From assembly GCF_903969135.1 (NCBI RefSeq), contig NZ_LR824569.1:186001-250000 (forward strand): 64,000 nucleotides of DNA, in the 5' to 3' direction. Shown one piece after another: positions 45,831-53,882 of the stretch (the first letter of the stretch is position 1; the number at the start of each line of letters is the position of its first letter). The stretch is from Chryseobacterium sp. JV274 (lineage in GTDB: Bacteria > Bacteroidota > Bacteroidia > Flavobacteriales > Weeksellaceae). Position numbers and translations under genes: made by a program. Under the pieces are notes generated by a model that was not told where the DNA came from, did no database searches, and saw nothing but the letters and a program-made list of their open reading frames with translations.

Positions 45831-46006
45831 TTCAAATAGTTTAAATTAACAGGTTGAAAATATTAGATGTATGATCTTATCAAAAAAAATGGCAGTATGT
45901 GGAGCTTGATAGCATTTATTTTCTTCGATATTTATTTTTTACGTTTTCCCGTAAAAGAAATAATATACTAGGTACTAAATTTACAACAATTTAAAACTAA
46001 AATAAT

Positions 46007-46285
46007 ATGGCAGAATTTACAGAAGATGATTTACTGTATGATGATTACGAGAAGACAACCACTGCAAGTGATGATCCTAAGTACATAGGAAAGAAAGATA
46101 GGGATAGGGTAAATAAGAAAGAACTTTATGAAGTCAAAGATTTTTGTAATGCATTTTTGAAAAAGCATAATTTAGAAAAAAAGGGTAGTTTTCAAAAAGT
46201 TGAAGAATTAATTCGCCTGCCTGAAGCCAGCAAAATTGTTATGAGAGATGAATTAATAAAGTTCGTTGAAAAACATTGGAAATAG
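46007..46285 (+). CDS. Small charged hypothetical protein inside the mob region
   Basis: The 92-residue product is highly charged (EDDLLYDDYEKTT, GKKDRDRVNKKELYEVKDF) and probably helical toward the C-terminus (VMRDELIKFVEKHWK). It is transcribed opposite to mobC and mobB and ends at a strong terminator. It was not recognised. The location suggests a mobilisation accessory or regulator, as an inference only. Confidence 0.65.
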   Translation: MAEFTEDDLLYDDYEKTTTASDDPKYIGKKDRDRVNKKELYEVKDFCNAFLKKHNLEKKGSFQKVEELIRLPEASKIVMRDELIKFVEKHWK

Positions 46286-46291
46286 TTGAAA

Positions 46292-46329
46292 AATATAGTA
46301 AAGCTCTTAGATTGTAGCTTTACTATATT
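46292..46329. terminator. Bidirectional terminator between the small gene and mobB
   Basis: A perfect 14-bp stem (46292-46305 with 46316-46329) has a 10-base loop. It directly abuts the mobB stop (46330-46332) and follows the convergent 92-residue gene by six bases. Confidence 0.8.
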
Positions 46330-47589
46330 CTAACGATTGTTTTTTTTCTTTTTTCTCTGTTTCTTTTTCATTTGAAATGCAAAAACTTGTTCCTCCTGAT
46401 CCGTATTTGTATCTGAAGACAATAAGCTGGAAAAGAATCCGTCAAAAACTCCGCTTATGCTAGCCGTAAGAAATTGTTCTGTGCATACTTCCTCAGAAAA
46501 ATTAAAGTGATCATTATGATTATATTTTGTTTCACTCTTAATTTCTAACTCATTCCACAGTGTATTGAATGAGTTGGCAGATAGTTCTTTACTCAGCTGT
46601 GAGCCATTCCAGACTAATTTTGAGTTATGATCTATGAATGTAATTCCATATATTCTTCCCTGATTATTTTTTCTAATAACTGTAGCAACTCCCTGCTCCA
46701 ATAGTTGAGACTTAAAAGAAGCTTCCGATTTACTCGTGCTGAGTGCAGTTTCTACTGTTCTTTTAAGAAGATGTTTTGAAGGATCATTTTTTATTTTCAC
46801 TTTAGATTTCTCAATGAGCACCTGAATATTTTCTACTCCTGCATGCTTACCAAAAAGGGATGATTTAAAAGGATTACTTACTTTCTTTCCATTTTCATCC
46901 GTAGCAAAATAGACGATTCCCTTTCTCATCTTTCCATGCAGTTCTCCGCTAACCTCTTCACTGGAAATATTAAATTGAGAGAGCAAAGCGTTATAAGCAC
47001 CCATACTTTGAAAGCCATAGGTTTTAGGGATATGCCTTATTACGGATGATAATTGTGTTTTGATACTTCCTTTAGTATAATCTACAGTTTTAAAAATAGA
47101 GCTTTGATTTAAATTTCTGTTCTCACCAGCGACTTTCAGGTTATATTGTTTTTCCAGTTTTCTGCAGGCTTCCATTGATCGCGGGTGATCATAGCGATCT
47201 GATATTTTCTTCCCATCGATTTGTACACAAGTGGTGACGATATGGATGTGAGTTCTGTCGATATCCGTATGTTTAAAAACGACATAGGGTTGGTTGCCAT
47301 ACCCCATTTCCTCCATATATTGTTGAGCCATTTCTCTATAATCTTTGTCATCAACCTGATCGTTAGGGTCAGGATTAAGGGAAATATGTCTTACCGGTTT
47401 TTCAGTTTTGTTATTGGCAATCAAGTAGGGTTCAAAATACTGATGAAAAAATTTAACCGAATAAGGTCGATCCCACAAATCAGGAATCTTATTAGTGTAT
47501 AAAACCGTTCCATTTTCGTTGTCCACTTTTTGCTGATTGTAGGTAAGCGCACCCCAAAGATTTTCACCTTTTCCAATTTTTGCGATCAT
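46330..47589 (-). CDS. mobB: Relaxase / mobilisation nuclease
   Basis: The 419-residue protein has the MOB relaxase motif HTDIDRTHIHIVTT (107-120), where the clustered histidines hold the metal. An N-terminal Tyr-containing motif (GALTYNQQ, 13-20) is the likely nicking tyrosine region. RHISLNPDP is at 67-75. The C-terminal tail is very basic (KKKQRKKKKNN). The enzyme nicks oriT and is carried into the recipient. It overlaps mobA by four bases (ATGA), showing translational coupling. Confidence 0.9.
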   Translation of the reverse strand: MIAKIGKGENLWGALTYNQQKVDNENGTVLYTNKIPDLWDRPYSVKFFHQYFEPYLIANNKTEKPVRHISLNPDPNDQVDDKDYREMAQQYMEEMGYGNQPYVVFKHTDIDRTHIHIVTTCVQIDGKKISDRYDHPRSMEACRKLEKQYNLKVAGENRNLNQSSIFKTVDYTKGSIKTQLSSVIRHIPKTYGFQSMGAYNALLSQFNISSEEVSGELHGKMRKGIVYFATDENGKKVSNPFKSSLFGKHAGVENIQVLIEKSKVKIKNDPSKHLLKRTVETALSTSKSEASFKSQLLEQGVATVIRKNNQGRIYGITFIDHNSKLVWNGSQLSKELSANSFNTLWNELEIKSETKYNHNDHFNFSEEVCTEQFLTASISGVFDGFFSSLLSSDTNTDQEEQVFAFQMKKKQRKKKKNNR

Positions 47590-48020
47590 TTATCAGTAGT
47601 TTTTTGAATATGGTTTTGTTCAAATTCTTTCGTAAGTTCTATCACCTGTTTACAGATTACAGCTAGATTTTTAGTATGATTTTCCAGTTTAAAGAGATAG
47701 AGAGAAGCTTTTTTCTCAGTAAAGTTTCGATATAAAATTTTTACAATCTGATTATAATTGTTTCCAATCGACTGAAACTGGTAAAAGAATTTAGTGAGTT
47801 GAGTATGATAATCCATCGTTGAAACATCCACTTTTATAATTTTTAATTCTCTCTGAAGCAAAATTGTTGTAATAAATTTGGCTTTGTTGCTCATGCCTGA
47901 AGCTTCAAATAATTTTAGAAAACCAACATTTTCTTCATCTGTCAATCGAAATACATATCTGTTTTTGCTTGGGTTCAGCTTAGGCTTACGCCCTCCTTTA
48001 TTGTTTCTATTCGTTTCCAT
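47586..48020 (-). CDS. mobA: Relaxosome accessory protein MobA
   Basis: The 144-residue basic protein begins GGRKPKLNPSKNRYVFRLTD, followed by FLKLFEASGMSNKAKFI. This is the ribbon-helix-helix-like start of plasmid mobilisation accessory proteins. They bind oriT and help the relaxase. It overlaps mobB by four bases. The probable oriT lies 60 bases upstream of its start. Confidence 0.85.
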   Translation of the reverse strand: METNRNNKGGRKPKLNPSKNRYVFRLTDEENVGFLKLFEASGMSNKAKFITTILLQRELKIIKVDVSTMDYHTQLTKFFYQFQSIGNNYNQIVKILYRNFTEKKASLYLFKLENHTKNLAVICKQVIELTKEFEQNHIQKTTDK

Positions 48021-48080
48021 ATTCTCTAATTTAATTTTAAGAAAATCACGACTTCGGAGTGGTTTTTAAAGCCCCAGCCA

Positions 48081-48138
48081 GGGCAAGTTGTTTTGAGGCA
48101 CGAAAAAAGTTATGAGGCACTCAAAACATAACTTGCCC
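48081..48138. other. oriT: Probable origin of transfer (oriT)
   Basis: A long inverted repeat pairs 48081-48097 (GGGCAAGTTGTTTTGAG) with 48120-48138, whose complement is the same except for two extra bases. Inside are two direct copies of TGAGGCAC (48094-48101 and 48113-48120). The site lies just upstream of the mobA-mobB operon, the standard oriT position. The rest of 48139-48650 holds a weaker inverted repeat (48419-48432 with 48452-48464) and no gene; it is probably the traA leader and promoter region. The nick site is not identified. Confidence 0.6.
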
Positions 48139-48650
48139 CTTTCGGGTGAAAGGAAATATCTTGAATTGAATAGATTTATAACATTATACTATTCAGACAC
48201 TACCATTTCAAAAAACTCCTCAATCTTCTAAAGCAAAGTAAATCACATTCAATTAGAGAAACGGAATAGTAAACAAAGCCAAAGAAGGAAGTGGGCTGCC
48301 AAGAACTACCATTATAAAAGCACTGAAACAGAAATATTTTTCATTTGCATCAGATTGAGGTCAGGACTAACTGCAAATCCGATAGAATTCTATAACTCTG
48401 GAAATCCTGCCTTCTTGCCTTCTAGACTGTCAGCTTTCGTGATATCATTTTTGACAGATAGAAGTCAGAAATTCAATCTATCAGGAGTGCAAGATGGATG
48501 AGATTGATTAATCAATGCTGGAAGCCAATACAGCTTTCACGGATCATAGCTAACATTCGTGAGGGCTAAGTATCATGCTTGAGTTTATGATGGTTTGAAG
48601 GCCTGCTGTCCATCAGCCTTTCAACTTTGGATTAACTAAAATTCAATATA

Positions 48651-49418
48651 ATGAAAACAAAAAAACAACCCACAATTATTGCTTTTTCCACTCAAAAGGG
48701 AGGTGTAGGAAAAAGCACGTTTACAACATTAATGGCAAGTATCCTTCATTATCGAATGGGATATCAGATTGCTGTCTTTGATTGTGACTTTCCTCAGTAC
48801 AGTTTACTCCAGATGAGAGAGCGGGATTTAAAAATGGTGATGCAGAATGAAATTTTAAAAAAGATGGCTCACAAACAATTTACGAGTATTAATAAAAAAG
48901 CTTATCCTATTTTTCAAAGTAAAACTGATCAGGTTTTACAAGAAATAGATATGTATGTTGATGGCTCGGAAATAACTCCTGACATTGTTTTTTTAGATCT
49001 GCCGGGAACTGTGAATACTGTTGGTATTTTAAAAACGTTGACGAATGTCCATTATATTTTTTCTCCTATTACTGCAGATCGTCTCGTATTGGAAAGTACG
49101 CTAAGTTTCACGAATGTTCTAACCAATGTATTAATGAAAGAAACGCAAACAGAAATCCGGGATATCCATCTTTTCTGGAATCAGGTGGATGGAAGAGAGC
49201 GGACATTACTTTACAAAAATTACAGTAAAGTGATTTTGGATTTAGGGCTTCCGCTTATGGAAACAACCATTACAGATAGTAAAAGATTTCGAAAAGAAGG
49301 GGAGACCATTACAAAGGCTGTTTTCCGATCAACTTTACTGCCTGCAGATCCTAAGCTGCTAGCACAATGCAGGCTGGATCAATTTATAAAAGAATTTTTA
49401 AGAATTGTAAAACTATAA
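48651..49418 (+). CDS. traA: ParA-like ATPase, conjugal transfer protein TraA
   Basis: The 255-residue protein begins with the deviant Walker A of ParA/MinD proteins, AFSTQKGGVGKSTFTTLMAS (K16-S22), followed by VFDCDFPQYSL and DIVFLDLPGTVNTVG as Walker B. TraA starts the tra operon in CTnDOT-type elements. Its exact role is uncertain, perhaps positioning of the transfer machine. The next gene starts five bases later. Confidence 0.85.
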   Translation: MKTKKQPTIIAFSTQKGGVGKSTFTTLMASILHYRMGYQIAVFDCDFPQYSLLQMRERDLKMVMQNEILKKMAHKQFTSINKKAYPIFQSKTDQVLQEIDMYVDGSEITPDIVFLDLPGTVNTVGILKTLTNVHYIFSPITADRLVLESTLSFTNVLTNVLMKETQTEIRDIHLFWNQVDGRERTLLYKNYSKVILDLGLPLMETTITDSKRFRKEGETITKAVFRSTLLPADPKLLAQCRLDQFIKEFLRIVKL

Positions 49419-49422
49419 AAGT

Positions 49423-49818
49423 ATGGATTACGATAATAATAACAATCAAGATCACAGTATCGATGAGCAATATCTGATGTCCATTATGGCAGGAAGTCCC
49501 AAGAAAGAAGTTCCTGTAAAAAATGCAGACCCCAAAAAAGAGAAAGCTGCAACAAAAAATAAGTTGAAGATTCAGAAAAGTAATGATGTAAGTTATATGG
49601 AGCAGTTTCTTAAGCATCATACAATGACTAAGCGTGGGGATAAAAGTATTTATATCCGTCCTGAATATCACGAACGCCTCTCACGCATTATTCAAATCAT
49701 CGCTGATGACCAGATTCCTCTTTATGCTTATCTGGATAATATTCTGGCTTATCATTTTGAAATGTTTGAAAAGGAGATTACTGATGATTTCAATAACAAA
49801 TACCGTCCAATCTTTTAA
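49423..49818 (+). CDS. traB: DUF3408-type conjugal transfer protein
   Basis: The 131-residue protein has a disordered, charged N-terminus (Asn/Lys-rich). A conserved C-terminal part follows (YMEQFLKHHTMTKRGDKSIY, RPEYHERLSRIIQIIADDQI, LDNILAYHFEMF). This is the DUF3408 pattern found second in tra operons, with a ribbon-helix-helix look (IYIRPEYHERL). It may bind DNA. It is four bases after traA and 11 before the next gene. Confidence 0.75.
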   Translation: MDYDNNNNQDHSIDEQYLMSIMAGSPKKEVPVKNADPKKEKAATKNKLKIQKSNDVSYMEQFLKHHTMTKRGDKSIYIRPEYHERLSRIIQIIADDQIPLYAYLDNILAYHFEMFEKEITDDFNNKYRPIF

Positions 49819-49829
49819 TCTATCATCTT

Positions 49830-50450
49830 ATGGAACAAATAATCATCATCGGTTTATTAATCATTCTTGTTTTAGTTCTTGTAGACAAAAAATTTTCAAT
49901 CAATATCCGTGGAAAAGATAATGTTACTAAAACTAAGAATCTACCATCTATTATTGGAGATACAAAACAAAGAGAAAGACAAGCATCGCCAATCGATACG
50001 AATGAGAGACAAAATGAATCTACTTTACAAGCAGAATATATTTTTGAATCAGAAACCAGAGAAGCTGAATTTGATACTATGGGTCAGACTAAAAATCTGG
50101 ATGATATCCTAGTTAAAAATGATGAATGGGAGCAGGAGAATGAAGATTGGAAATATGAGAGCTCTACTATTGAAAGCGGGTTTGCTACAGGGGTTACCTT
50201 CCAGGAATTGAGTACTGCGGGTGAGCTGCTTCAACAGGACGTGCTGAAGCCTGACTTAGAACGACAAGCAGTAAATATAATTCAAAAAATTCAGGGAACC
50301 GAGCTTTTTGATCTGTTAGAGAACTCTTTAGGAGATGCTTCAAAAAGAATTGCCAGTTTGTTAAACGAGAGTATTTCAAATAATGACAAGGCCGTTACTT
50401 CTAAGCATAATAATTCTGTAGATGGTTTCGATATAGGGGAGTTTGTATAG
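49830..50450 (+). CDS. traD: TraD-like conjugation protein with N-terminal membrane helix
   Basis: The 206-residue product has one helix at about residues 3-19 (IIIIGLLIILVLVLVD) and then a long acidic, mostly disordered middle. The C-terminal region is helical (GELLQQDVLKPDLERQAVN, LFDLLENSLGDASKRIASLL). Position after traA-traB suggests the TraD slot, but sequence identity to it is my recollection only. A terminator overlaps its stop, ending the first tra transcript. Confidence 0.55.
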   Translation: MEQIIIIGLLIILVLVLVDKKFSINIRGKDNVTKTKNLPSIIGDTKQRERQASPIDTNERQNESTLQAEYIFESETREAEFDTMGQTKNLDDILVKNDEWEQENEDWKYESSTIESGFATGVTFQELSTAGELLQQDVLKPDLERQAVNIIQKIQGTELFDLLENSLGDASKRIASLLNESISNNDKAVTSKHNNSVDGFDIGEFV

Positions 50451-50468
50451 ACGAACTCCCTTTTTTCT
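50437..50468 (+). terminator. Terminator closing the traABD segment
   Basis: A GC-rich stem (50437-50445 with 50452-50460, including one wobble pair) is followed by TTTTTTCT. It overlaps the end of the TraD-like gene, so traE onward cannot rely only on read-through. That fits the ars cassette having been placed here. Confidence 0.7.
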
Positions 50469-50483
50469 ATATTAATGGTCGTA

Positions 50484-51515
50484 TTAAGTATAAACCATTT
50501 TCTTTAGCCATAAACTTATTCTAACAAGCAATATTAAAACTGGTACTTCTACCAAAGGCCCGATTACGCCGACAAATGCCTGTTGAGATTGGATTCCGAA
50601 CACTGCAATCGCTACAGCAATCGCCAATTCAAAATTACTTCCTGTTGCTGTAAAAGCTATCGAAGCATTTTTATCATAAGGAACACCAAGCGATTTGTTG
50701 ATAGAGAAACTCACAAAGAACATTAGCACGAAGTATATCATTAATGGTATAGCTATTTTTACCACATCTGATGGTAATTCTAAAATCTTATCTCCTTTAA
50801 GACTAAACATAAGTACAATCGTAAATAAAAGCGCATATAAAGTCAGTGGAGATATAGTAGGAATAAATTTTCTATTGTACCATTCCAAACCTTTCGATTT
50901 GATTAATAAGTAACGGCTCAAAAAGCCTGCTAGAAAAGGAATCCCTAGATATATCAAAACACTTTCAGTAACGTCTGTCATTAATACAGTCACATTAAAA
51001 TTAGCCAAACCAAGCTTTGCCGGTAAAACATTGATAAAAAGCCAAACCAGAAAACTATAACTTAATACCTGAAATATACTGTTCAAGGCTACCAACAATG
51101 CTCCATACTCACGATTACCTTTTGCTAAATCATTCCACACAAGTACCATTGCAATACATCTGGCTAAACCAATAAGAATTAAACCAATCATATAATTAGG
51201 TTCATCTCTCAGGAAAATAATTGCTAATAAAAACATTAAAACCGGACCGATAATCCAATTCAGTAACAAAGAAATTCCAATTGTCTTTTTGTCTTGAAAA
51301 ACTTTAGGCAACAATGAATAATCAACCTTTGCTAACGGTGGGTACATCATAATGATTAAGCCAATTGCCAATGGAATATTTGTTGTTCCGATGGACAAGG
51401 AATTGGTAATATTAGAAATACTGGGAAAGAAGTATCCTAAACCTATCCCTAAAAACATAGCCAAGAATATCCATAAAGTGAGGAATCTATCAAGAAATTT
51501 TAATTTTGGTTGCAT
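50484..51515 (-). CDS. arsB: ACR3-family arsenite efflux transporter
   Basis: The 343-residue membrane protein has about ten helices and the ACR3 signature [19 protein letters not shown], with its conserved Cys. The C-terminal part ([21 protein letters not shown]) is also typical. It exports arsenite through the inner membrane using the proton gradient. It is the last gene of a minus-strand four-gene arsenic operon. Confidence 0.93.
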   Translation of the reverse strand: MQPKLKFLDRFLTLWIFLAMFLGIGLGYFFPSISNITNSLSIGTTNIPLAIGLIIMMYPPLAKVDYSLLPKVFQDKKTIGISLLLNWIIGPVLMFLLAIIFLRDEPNYMIGLILIGLARCIAMVLVWNDLAKGNREYGALLVALNSIFQVLSYSFLVWLFINVLPAKLGLANFNVTVLMTDVTESVLIYLGIPFLAGFLSRYLLIKSKGLEWYNRKFIPTISPLTLYALLFTIVLMFSLKGDKILELPSDVVKIAIPLMIYFVLMFFVSFSINKSLGVPYDKNASIAFTATGSNFELAIAVAIAVFGIQSQQAFVGVIGPLVEVPVLILLVRISLWLKKMVYT

Positions 51516-51536
51516 TTACATTTGTTTAATCAATTC

Positions 51537-52148
51537 TTATTTTTTTATCTGAGAAAAAACATAGAACATTTCTGCACCAATCTGCAAACTTCTTTCATTG
51601 TAAACCGCCGTTTGTTCGGGCGTATTATCTGAAATTTTAGGGTCTTCAAACGTTATTGGAATGCGTTTATCTGCCCCTGCAATAAAAGGACATCCTCCAT
51701 CTGCCTGAGAACAGGTCATAATCGCAACAAAGCCACTAGTAGGATTAAATGAACTGTCATATCTCTTAGAAAAACCAATAATTGGGTGTTTATCTTCATC
51801 ATACTTGATAGTGTATACAGGATTTTCTGTATCAGAAATTTTATTGATAAAAAGCCCCTGTTCTTGCAAAGTCTCTACAACTTTGGGAAACATAGCTGTT
51901 TCTTCCGTGCCTCCTGAATAACAAATTACATTCGACAAATTATAATAAACACTTGCAACCTGTGCCCAAACTTGTGACAAATGGCTTCTTCTTGAATTAT
52001 GGGTACAAATAAAGTTAATGGTTACTTCTTTTTGTTCTTCAACCCTTTTTTGAATAAAATCAACTAATGGAGCTAAAGTAGCTTTTCTATCTTCGCTGAT
52101 TTCCTGATTTTTCAATAACTCTATTGTTTTTAATAGTTTTGAATACAT
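51537..52148 (-). CDS. arsC: Arsenate reductase (low-molecular-weight phosphatase type)
   Basis: I choose ATG 52148 (MYSKLLKTIELL); an upstream ATG at 52193 would overlap the DUF6428 gene. The 203-residue protein has NFICTHNSRRSHLSQVWAQ with the Cx5R loop of tyrosine-phosphatase-like arsenate reductases. It also has VAIMTCSQADGGCPFIAGAD, which provides further reactive cysteines. It reduces arsenate to arsenite for export by the neighbouring transporter. Confidence 0.85.
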   Translation of the reverse strand: MYSKLLKTIELLKNQEISEDRKATLAPLVDFIQKRVEEQKEVTINFICTHNSRRSHLSQVWAQVASVYYNLSNVICYSGGTEETAMFPKVVETLQEQGLFINKISDTENPVYTIKYDEDKHPIIGFSKRYDSSFNPTSGFVAIMTCSQADGGCPFIAGADKRIPITFEDPKISDNTPEQTAVYNERSLQIGAEMFYVFSQIKK

Positions 52149-52162
52149 AATTTTATTTGAAT

Positions 52163-52636
52163 TTAGCAGCACCCAGAATTTGGAGTGCAACAAGAGGTTT
52201 GATTATTAGAAAGTTCAGATAAGTTTACTTTTTGTTTTTCAGCTGGAATTCCGCAAGCATCCTGAGCTAAGCACGCTGTTGTTTTATTTTTAAGAACAAA
52301 ATTTTTCCCATTAAATTCCAAATCAAATTTGCCTATTGTAGTATTTTGATATTCAACTTCAATTTCGTCATCTTCAATACCAAGTTTTTCTTCTGATAGC
52401 TTAATAATATTTAAAAGTTTTGCGGGTTTTAGACGATGTTCAAAATCATCAGCATTCCACAATTGAAAGTTTACTACTTTTTCATTTCTGATTGTTCCGC
52501 CACAATCGATAAAATGTTTTGTTATAGTTCCTACTTCTGTTACATGAAAATGCTCAGGAACAAATGTTCCATTTTCTAATTGAAATTCAACATTATCCAG
52601 TGTGGGTAAGATTTCTTTAATTTCAGATAGTTTCAT
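52163..52636 (-). CDS. DUF6428-type arsenic-operon protein
   Basis: The 157-residue protein has a folded core (EHFHVTEVGTITKHFIDCGG, NFQLWNADDFEHRLKPAKLL) and a Cys-rich tail ending SCCTPNSGCC. This is the DUF6428 family found in ars operons of Bacteroidota. The Cys tail suggests metalloid binding, perhaps as a chaperone; that is inferred. The stop is 14 bases before arsC. Confidence 0.8.
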   Translation of the reverse strand: MKLSEIKEILPTLDNVEFQLENGTFVPEHFHVTEVGTITKHFIDCGGTIRNEKVVNFQLWNADDFEHRLKPAKLLNIIKLSEEKLGIEDDEIEVEYQNTTIGKFDLEFNGKNFVLKNKTTACLAQDACGIPAEKQKVNLSELSNNQTSCCTPNSGCC

Positions 52637-52659
52637 AAATTTTTATTTATTGGTTAAAT

Positions 52660-52673
52660 GCAATATTGCGATA
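52660..52673. promoter_or_regulatory. Putative ArsR operator upstream of the DUF6428 gene
   Basis: GCAATATTGC (52660-52669) is a perfect palindrome. On the opposite strand, 52662-52673 reads TATCGCAATATT, the same 12 bases as at 53039-53050 before arsR. It is 24 bases upstream of the DUF6428 start. The shared core strongly suggests binding by the local ArsR. Confidence 0.6.
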
Positions 52674-52694
52674 TATGTATTTAAAAAAAATGCC

Positions 52695-53021
52695 TTAACA
52701 GCATTTCTGATTTGTAGTCGTCAGAATTATATTTGAAAAATAATCTTTTAGTATTGCAAAAGTACTTTCATCAATACAGTAGCAAATCGCAGTTCCTTCA
52801 ATGTTACCTTTTATAAGACCTGCATTCTTTAATTCTTTTAAATGTTGAGAAACCGTTGCCTGCGCTAATGGCAATTCATTAACAATATCACCACAGATAC
52901 AGGTATTTACCTTCAAAAGATATTCAATAATCGCAATTCTTGCGGGATGCCCTAATGCTTTTGCTATTATAGCAATTTTATTTTGTTCATCTGTAAAATG
53001 GTCGGTTTTGGTCGCTCCCAT
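52695..53021 (-). CDS. arsR: ArsR-family metalloid-responsive repressor
   Basis: The 108-residue winged-helix protein has ALGHPARIAIIEYLL, then NTCICGDIVNELPLAQATVS, whose CxCGD is the usual As(III)-sensing helix motif, and QHLKELKNAGLIKG. The C-terminus ends in KCC. It represses the ars genes until arsenite binds. A matching operator lies 17 bases upstream of its start. Confidence 0.9.
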   Translation of the reverse strand: MGATKTDHFTDEQNKIAIIAKALGHPARIAIIEYLLKVNTCICGDIVNELPLAQATVSQHLKELKNAGLIKGNIEGTAICYCIDESTFAILKDYFSNIILTTTNQKCC

Positions 53022-53038
53022 AATTTTGTAAAATAATT

Positions 53039-53054
53039 TATCGCAATATTACGA
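53039..53054. promoter_or_regulatory. Putative ArsR operator upstream of arsR
   Basis: TATCGCAATATTACGAT (53039-53055) contains inverted ATCG...CGAT arms around an AT core and repeats the 12 bases of the other ars operator. Its position just before the arsR start fits autoregulation. Confidence 0.6.
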
Positions 53055-53233
53055 TTAATTTTTTGAAGTTCAAAAATTAATTTTAGTAGAAGTGGTCATA
53101 TTACTATTTAGGTGCCACTAAAAGCCATTCACTTCCCACTGCTGACATTTCCCGATAAGTCTGTTTTTCCAAAGCACATTTGCTACTGAGTCCTGCAGAG
53201 TGCAGTTCTCATTAACAAAAAAATGTTTACAAA

Positions 53234-53539
53234 ATGGAAAAACAGAGAAAAAAACTGATCTATGCAATACTGGCAATTTTGGTTGCTCCGTATGCTTTTT
53301 CACAAGGCAATGGCAGTGCCGGGATCAACGAGGCTACGCAGATGGTCACTTCTTATTTTGAACCCGCTACCCAATTAATTTACGCCATAGGTGCAGTCGT
53401 CGGACTCATTGGAGGCGTTAAAGTTTACAATAAGTTCAGCAGTGGTGATCCTGACACCAGTAAGACGGCTGCCAGCTGGTTCGGAGCATGTATCTTCTTA
53501 ATTGTTGCCGCAACAATCCTTCGTTCATTCTTCCTTTAA
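53234..53539 (+). CDS. traE: Conjugal transfer protein TraE (DUF4134)
   Basis: The 101-residue protein has a signal-like N-terminus (LIYAILAILVAPYAFSQ) and two further helices (LIYAIGAVVGLIGGVKVYNK, GACIFLIVAATILRSFFL). This is the TraE/VirB2-like pilin-size protein of CTnDOT-type elements. It restarts the tra operon after the ars cassette. The next start is one base after its stop. Confidence 0.88.
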   Translation: MEKQRKKLIYAILAILVAPYAFSQGNGSAGINEATQMVTSYFEPATQLIYAIGAVVGLIGGVKVYNKFSSGDPDTSKTAASWFGACIFLIVAATILRSFFL

Positions 53540-53540
53540 A

Positions 53541-53882
53541 ATGATGATTATGAATAGTTATCATATCAATAAAGGAATAGGGAGGACGGTAGAATTTAAG
53601 GGACTTAAAGCGCAATACCTTTTTATTTTTTCAGGCGGTTTGTTAGGAATACTCATATCCTTAATGATTATGTATATGGCTGGAGTTAATACGTACCTGT
53701 GTTTAATTCTCGGAGGTGTAAGCAGTGGACTTCTTATATGGCAAACCTTTACACTGAATAGAAAATACGGTGAGCACGGTCTGATGAAATTAGGCGCAGG
53801 CAAGAAGCATCCAAAATATATCATCAGTCGAAAGAGTATTTACAGGTATTTGAAAACTAACCGTAAAAGAATAGACCTATGA
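53541..53882 (+). CDS. traF: Conjugal transfer protein TraF (DUF4133)
   Basis: I choose ATG 53541, directly after the traE stop, not the earlier in-frame ATG at 53502 inside traE. The 113-residue protein has two membrane helices (YLFIFSGGLLGILISLMIMY, TYLCLILGGVSSGLLIWQT) and a basic tail, like VirB3-type proteins that sit by the VirB4 ATPase. It overlaps traG by four bases (ATGA). Confidence 0.88.
   Translation: MMIMNSYHINKGIGRTVEFKGLKAQYLFIFSGGLLGILISLMIMYMAGVNTYLCLILGGVSSGLLIWQTFTLNRKYGEHGLMKLGAGKKHPKYIISRKSIYRYLKTNRKRIDL

Noticed and set aside
53118..53303. Minus-strand 61-residue frame before traE
   Set aside because: It overlaps the start and signal peptide of traE on the other strand and lacks any recognisable feature.
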